A stretch of DNA of 64,000 bases, from contig JAJKFL010000005.1 of NCBI GenBank assembly GCA_021186555.1, positions 28,522,635 to 28,586,634 of the forward strand, in the 5' to 3' direction. The notes beneath the pieces were generated by a model, which did no database searches, was not told the origin of the DNA, and saw only the letters and a program-made list of their open reading frames with translations. Source of the stretch: Reticulitermes speratus (Eukaryota; Arthropoda; Insecta; Blattodea; Rhinotermitidae). Within the stretch, counting starts at the first letter, position 1; every line of letters begins with the position of its first letter. This document shows positions 58,851 through 64,000 of the stretch, one piece after another. The translations under genes and the position numbers were made by a program.

Positions 58851-60010
58851 TTATTCATGTGACCGCAACTTGCATTCTGTGCACTGAATCCACATTGCTC
58901 TGGATGCGCCAAGACAGTAGAGGTAAGAAGTATCCTCGGAGTCTTCTGCGTCTGTGTCGTCTCCATTTTTGGATTTTCTTTTTTTTTGTATTTTTGCATT
59001 CTGCCCTTGTAAGTCTTTCTTTATATACGTGGCACGCTTCTCTTTCTTACATTTTAGGCCCAGTTCTTCTCTCATTTCCTCCGAGCCTTCTGTTGTACTG
59101 GGTGTCAAAATATTTTTGACAAAGGTATCAGCCAAAATGGTAGTTATTCTCTTGTTCTTGTTTACATTCTTGCGCTTTTTGCTTACGGTTTAGGAAGGTT
59201 TCGAACGCCCTCTGGAAAAGCAGGATGTGTTGCAACTTTTTAAGCAGGCGATGATCAATTGGAAGAATCATCAAAATCGCAGGAAGTTCACTGTTGCTAC
59301 TGGAAGCTGCTGCCTCCATAGGAGGGCAGCTATATCTGCAACGTAATCTTCCATTAATTCCTCATTTTGAAAGATATCGCCGCTGAACAGGTAAATTCCA
59401 GAAAACTGGAAACCTGCTTTGGTATTTGCAGTAAAAAGAAGTCAGTTGCGAAGGTGTGTTGACGACACAAGGATTGTCATATACTGTCACTGTTGTGCCT
59501 GTATGGTTAGTTATGCAGGCATCATAAGCTCGGTTCATATACATCGTAAGCGATCTGTTGACAGACCTGTCAAGAGGCTGGAGTTACGGCTGCAGTGTGG
59601 AGGGAAGTTGAAGACAGCCACGCCATTCTGCTTGCAGTAGTCTATTGCCCGTATGGCCAGATGCAAATCATGGTTGTTTGGCAACAGAACTACTGATCTG
59701 TCTGTAGAAGGCTTAGCATGTGCCGCGAAATGTTTTACATATCTTACAAAATGCTCCTTCGTCATCTACTCAGAGGGATGGACGGCGTGTTCAATGACAG
59801 TGTTGGCGAGGTGCTTTTACCTCATCCTCCCTTGCCCTTTTGCAGTATCTTGCCTAAATACGAAAATAAATCTGAAAATCCTTCGCCGCTTTCCTTGTTG
59901 ACCTTCCACGTTTCCGCAGAGCTCTCACAGCTTGTAGAAGTGCTCAAGGTGTGTGTTGCCCCTATATGACCTCTTCTTGTAAGTATGCATTATTTAGCTT
60001 GTTAAAGCGG
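58851..60010 (-). pseudogene. pogo-like transposase remnant, copy 2
   Basis: Same pieces in the same order as copy 1. QAVRALRKRGRSTRKAAKDF is encoded near 59935-59880. MTKEHFVRYVKHFAAHAKPS and VAVFNFPPHCSRNSSL lie at 59765-59558. MYMNRAYDACITNHTGTTVT lies at 59544-59485. The C-terminal piece at 59135-58851 reads DDTDAEDSEDTSYLYCLGAS then RAMWIQCTECKLRSHE, a cysteine-bearing tail. At the second catalytic Asp this copy has LLPNNHDLHLAI where copy 1 has LLLDNHDSHLAI, so that Asp is substituted. The first catalytic Asp region is absent as in copy 1. Confidence 0.75.
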
Positions 60011-60496
60011 ACAGAAAAAATCGCACTGGTAAACAATTAACCAATAAATTTCAAATCGAAAGCGGGGCAAGTTGACATAGTGAGCCAACATGCCCCACGT
60101 TGCGTGTGCCAACCTGCCACGTCGCCACCTTCTTATGTTTTAGACTGCATCATCCTCGAACACAATGGAAGTCTACAATTCTCTCTAGCTCCAATGTTAG
60201 CAAAGAAGAAGGTACCATTCATGGGTGGTACAATGTCACATGTAGCTGTAACCAAACTTTAAACACAAATCGTTTTATACGAGTATAGCGATGAAAAATT
60301 ACTTCCTACGGTGGAAAAAATAAAACATCACACCACACTTCAGTCATAGCTCACAAAGAGCTGACGCTTGCTGACCGCTCTCAGGAGAAGTCATTGAACA
60401 GTACAAATTGCCAGGTGCTGCTATCCTGCGCCATCTTTGGGAGTTATGGCCCTTTTGCCAACTTACCCCTGTAGCCAACTAGCCCCCCTCTCTCCT

Positions 60497-61940
60497 ACTG
60501 CTACTTTTGCGCCATTCTGTATTTGCATACTAGTCTTCACAAAAGCATTTAATCTGAGGCGTTTGTCTGACCATGATCAATTTATTCGTAACCTCTTCCT
60601 TTCACACGTCAAAGTCGCTTGGTTTACTCAACAAAAGGTCAAACCTCTACGCAGGAGAAAGCCCAGGACCTTACACTAAGACAATAAATATTTTTCGGTG
60701 ACGCCGTTTATGGCATAAGGAGCAGATGGTTCAAGGTTCAATTCAGGGCACAGGCAGATTTATTTTCAAAGAATTACAAATATTTTTATTCCAGCATTAC
60801 TTCTTCTGAAATTAATCTACATAACATAAATATTCAGTTCCTGCCTAAGAGACCAGACTGCATGTCCTTTAAGGAGACCAAAGTGGTAAGGTGGTTTAGA
60901 AAAACACGTAGTCTTTAATATGAGTATCATAAGGAAAACACGTACACACTGTGTGTGGGGAGGGTGGACAAAGTGCAGAGTTTCTAAATGTTAGAGCTCC
61001 TTGTACGTAGAGATAGCAACTACTGTGTTTAAAGCAACGAATATGGGCACGTCAGAAATACAGAAATAAAAAATTACAATTCAAACACAAATCCATATTT
61101 GACTTCGTACGTTAAGGCTCCCTCTCCCCTGCCCTGAATCCGCTATGAAAATTTCATATTCCCTAAAATATCTTGACAGTTTTAACTAAAATAGATCGAC
61201 CTTTTGCTATGGAGGTGCGTAGAGTACACGGAAGTAAAGCTGCACAGATTATTAAATTTGAAGACAGATTTTGTGTTGGTAAGTTTCATGGTGCGGACTA
61301 TTTACCTGTAGGTAGATAACTTCCTGTATCAATTGAACAAGAAAGTATGTAGGCATTACGGCAATTGACGATTGGATGGGAATCAAATAGTCTGAAATCA
61401 AACAAGTGGCAAGGAGACAGGTTTTCTTCCGAGTACTTCGGTGTAAACACGACAGTGTCATTTCTCGCATGCTACATACTCTTACTTTATTTACGTATCA
61501 CCTATGCCACATAATCAAGTAAAGCACTTATCTCTTTCCCTAAACAGTTACATCTTTCCTTACCTGCAGATCAAAGCTTGTATTAACCCTTTAAGCAATA
61601 AAATGAACATGCATTGTATATAGACTAATTTCGCACCGCTCAGTAAACATACTCTTTTTCAGTTATAAAACGCCAATAAGTTATGTTTGTATAGGAAAAT
61701 ATTCGCCGTTTGCTTTGAGATCCATAAAAAGCAGAGGAGTACGTACTTTCTATGGGCAGAACGTACAATTTTTAATGATAAATCTGGTGGTGTACAAGGC
61801 AACCTCCCGGCTTTAAATGAGTAATAAAGTCTAATAGAATAGTTTGCTACATGTGTTAATATGTAGCTCTTTTCTCGTAATAGACCGGGAGAGTGTGGAA
61901 TGGATTCATCTGGCTCAGGCTATAATGACGTAATTTAAAG
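60497..61940. other. No gene; one SINE relic
   Basis: At about 60695-60790 TTTATGGCATAAGGAGCAGA (A-box-like) and AGGTTCAATTCAGGGC (B box) suggest a decayed tRNA-derived SINE. The dispersed 18-bp motif lies on the minus strand at 61902-61919. The rest is unique AT-rich DNA. Confidence 0.42.
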
Positions 61941-61942
61941 TA

Positions 61943-61989
61943 CTTCGCCCTTTCAGGACAATGGACGCCATTGTCCTGAAAGGGCGAAG
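61943..61989. repeat. Perfect 22-bp palindrome with 3-nt loop
   Basis: CTTCGCCCTTTCAGGACAAT plus GG, then ACG, then the exact complement ending GAAAGGGCGAAG. No mismatch in 22 pairs. The stem is GC-richer than the surroundings. No target duplication seen, and no second copy in the window. Confidence 0.9.
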
Positions 61990-62548
61990 GAACACAACGA
62001 AAACCTCATTCAGAATAATCGGTATTCCACCGAGGTTTGAAGCAAACACCTCCCGAATACGAGTCACAAAAGTCACAGCATAAGCTAAATTTCTCGGCAC
62101 GAAGGCATTTTGATCTACATGTGCATTAAGTAACATTCTTTTGGTTCTATTCGGTTAGATTTCAGTGAATTACCGGGCGACAGACATAGCACAAGATATA
62201 TGTCCCAGGACACAGACATGTTAACGAGACTGTCTTCCATTACGTGACCTGTTTTTGTCTACCTCTGAAGTCTACCTTGCTGAAGACTGAGCAAAGACAT
62301 GCCAGCTAAGTGCTTTCTATTTCAGCGTAGGTATTTCTTTGAAGACCTTAAAGAATAAGGCATTCAGTTAATGACTAACAGATGTTACTTCTGCTGCTAA
62401 TATAGACATTTATTGTAGCCTAACAAACTGTATCGTGTATTAAGCACTGTTCGCACAATGTGCATGAAATGAACACATAGGTGAGGTCCTATCCACCTCT
62501 CGAATAGCACATATTTTCAGAAAAAGTGAAAGGTTTTAAGTTTGGTAT

Positions 62549-62734
62549 TTGAAAATTACATACGACAACACCAACAAAATGCACAATATCATTGTATGTA
62601 ATTTTACAATTAAAATATTACAACTCGAAAGTGTTTCGACCTTCGTAGGGTTACTGGAGCTGTAATATTTTAATAGTAAAATTATATATAATAATATTGT
62701 GCATTCTGTTGGTGTTGTGTTATATAATTTTCAA
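62549..62734. mobile_element. Fold-back element, 186 bp
   Basis: Long inverted arms: TTGAAAATTACATACGACAA and CACCAACAAAATGCACAATA at the left, TATTGTGCATTCTGTTGGTG and TTATATAATTTTCAA at the right. Arm similarity continues to ACAATTAAAATATTACA/TGTAATATTTTAATAG close to the centre. A hammerhead-like motif sits at the centre on the minus strand. Target duplication not evident. Confidence 0.75.
62622..62661 (-). ncRNA. Hammerhead-ribozyme-like motif, locus 5
   Basis: Minus strand: AGCTC, a shortened core (CAGTAA where CTGANGA is expected), ACC...GGT hairpin, GAAAC, ACT, TTC (presumed cleavage triplet), GAGTT. AGCTC and GAGTT pair over five bases (last two G-U and A-U). The core is damaged, so this is evidence for ancestry rather than for activity. 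Confidence 0.35.
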
Positions 62735-64000
62735 TCAATTCACAGACATGAATAAAATAAAATTTCATGTTTGAAGTCTACAGGAGGAATTGTTGGGCAA
62801 ATTTACCTTTTCGTCAGCATTAGCCCAATAGTATCGTGACTCTGCATTAACGTCAAGTTTCAGTTTACAAACTTTCTAGGCACATGACTTAAATTATAGG
62901 AGAGTGTGGTATAAGATATGCAGTGGCTTTATCCGTTTGACGATTCTTATTGCGGAATTCTGAGTTCTGAATTCTGGTAGGTGGGTAAGATATCTAGGTG
63001 AGACATACTGCCTCCTTCTTCACCGCATAAATATTCTGATGATGAAGGCAACAGTTTCATTTGAAATGTTGGTGTTCTTACAGCAAACAACATTTCTTGA
63101 CATTCCAGAGAAGCATAATCCTGATTCTCACCACCCTGAGAATTTCAAATCTCACTACAGCCAACTAACATTGTATTTTCTTTTGTGTCTACAGTCTCTT
63201 GCACATGTCAGAACCTTCTGACTTCTCACTGACATACAAGCCACATACTGTAAACTTCAACAGCCACCAAATTACATTTATTGTGAAAAAAAGTTTGGGA
63301 AACACTGCTAAGTATGTATCCCCCTCTTTTCTTTTAAGACACTCCGAAGACTGACTGCCTCAATAAGGGTGTATGTATTTCACGATTTTTATCTTTACCT
63401 GCAGGCAAATCCTATTATCTCTTTTTGGGCTCTTTGACCTCTGAAGAATAAGGCAACATGATCTTTAGAAACGTCGGTTACTATTGACCTGTCCACACAG
63501 CTTACCATCCCCTGCAGTCTAAATACACAACCATCCTCTCATTTGGTATTACATAGACCAAATTTATAATTGATTAAAAGCCGTTAAGTGTTTCATAAGG
63601 CAGTACACGCCTACGTTTCTTGGTGTTTTTTTTCGACGCCGTCATTGAGCGCCCCTCCACCAGAGCGCCACACTGAATCCAGGGTAGAATGCAGGTAACT
63701 CACGTGGAAAATGCTCTGAAGCTTGTTATGTTGGCCAAGCAATATGACGAAGAGAGAGGTGTTTATTCCAGTACTGTACAAAACTAGTATGCCGTATTTA
63801 AACTCCTCTTTCATATTCTTTGTTCTTTTCACGAGGTCAGTAAAGTTAAGGCATAATACAGAGTTCTTGGTTCTACGTTGTCCATGAGGTCTGTGGCTGC
63901 TCAGATGATGATTGTGAATATCTTGAATAAGGGACGGTCTAGAGACTTCTTCAAATAATTTTATTTTATGCTGTGGTCTTATGAATTATGACACCGCGCA
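62735..64000. other. No gene seen; one hammerhead-like core
   Basis: Unique DNA. At 63441-63472 CTGAAGA and GAAAC enclose a possible hairpin (TAAGG/CTTTA); GACC before it can pair with GGTT after the following GTC, with one bulged base. Frames at 63039-63221 and 63611-63832 have no recognisable domain. Confidence 0.4.

Larger units (their letters stand above)
57899..60495 (-). mobile_element. Non-autonomous pogo/Tigger-like DNA transposon, copy 2
   Basis: A 2597-bp element collinear with copy 1 at 18.61-21.19 kb. Termini are AGGGAGAGTGGGGATAGTTG at the left and GGAGAGAGGGGGGCTAGTTG read inwards from the right, with TA on both sides (57897-57898, 60496-60497). It carries the same nested hAT-like sequence (58214-58616) and the same gap in the transposase. 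By eye the copies agree over most of their length with scattered substitutions and small indels; I have not computed an identity. Both are mobilisable only in trans. Confidence 0.87.

Noticed and set aside
1-64000. CRISPR arrays, operons, riboswitches and other prokaryotic features
   Set aside because: No regularly spaced direct repeats; all content is eukaryotic and repeat-dominated.
1-64000. LTR retrotransposons, retroviral or capsid-bearing elements
   Set aside because: I found no paired long direct repeats and no gag, integrase, envelope or capsid signature in any frame.

Overview
The window reads as non-genic DNA from a large, AT-rich insect genome. I found no host protein-coding gene, tRNA, rRNA or snRNA gene I would defend. 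The repeat content (tRNA-derived SINEs, a non-LTR retrotransposon with a reverse transcriptase, mariner, pogo and hAT DNA transposons, Penelope-like fold-back fragments) fits an arthropod. From memory of SINE-derived peptides in insect predicted proteomes I would guess a cockroach or relative (Blattodea), possibly Periplaneta; that is inference, not proof.

Layout. 1-8.5 kb: unique AT-rich DNA with one SINE (family A, 3.35-3.62 kb), a possible pogo-type terminus (6.46-6.61 kb) and a 27-bp minisatellite (7.04-7.15 kb). 8.56-9.10 kb: a 542-bp fold-back element inside a 13-bp target duplication. 11.5-17.4 kb: SINEs of three families and a decayed LINE. 18.61-21.19 kb and 57.90-60.50 kb: two copies of one 2.6-kb non-autonomous pogo/Tigger-like transposon; both lack the same part of the transposase and both carry the same nested hAT-like element. 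22.7-32.2 kb: scattered SINEs, LINE 3' ends, a (TATG)n tract, a short fold-back relative and a hAT-type MITE. 32.2-37.4 kb is almost featureless. 38.2-41.1 kb is a dense cluster: SINE B, SINE A, SINE D, a nearly whole 1.33-kb mariner and a Penelope-like fragment with a pre-miRNA-sized hairpin. 43-51 kb holds SINEs, a LINE fragment and an old AT-rich repeat family. 53.15-54.05 kb is a 5'-truncated LINE inside a 10-bp target duplication. 61-63.5 kb holds a perfect 22-bp palindrome and a 186-bp fold-back element.

The observation I would follow first is a set of hammerhead-ribozyme-like cores (CUGANGA, hairpin, GAAAC, then GUA or similar) at several dispersed loci, mostly in fold-back or Penelope-like fragments. 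At five sites the arm before CUGANGA can pair with the bases after the predicted cleavage site although the arm sequence differs between loci (AUGC/GCAU, UUGC/GCAA twice, UAGC/GCUG, GCUC/GAGU). That is the pattern expected of a conserved RNA fold. Most copies carry core substitutions, so activity is unproven.

Nothing here forms an operon or pathway; the features are independent insertions. I saw no recognisable retroviral, LTR or capsid-bearing element.
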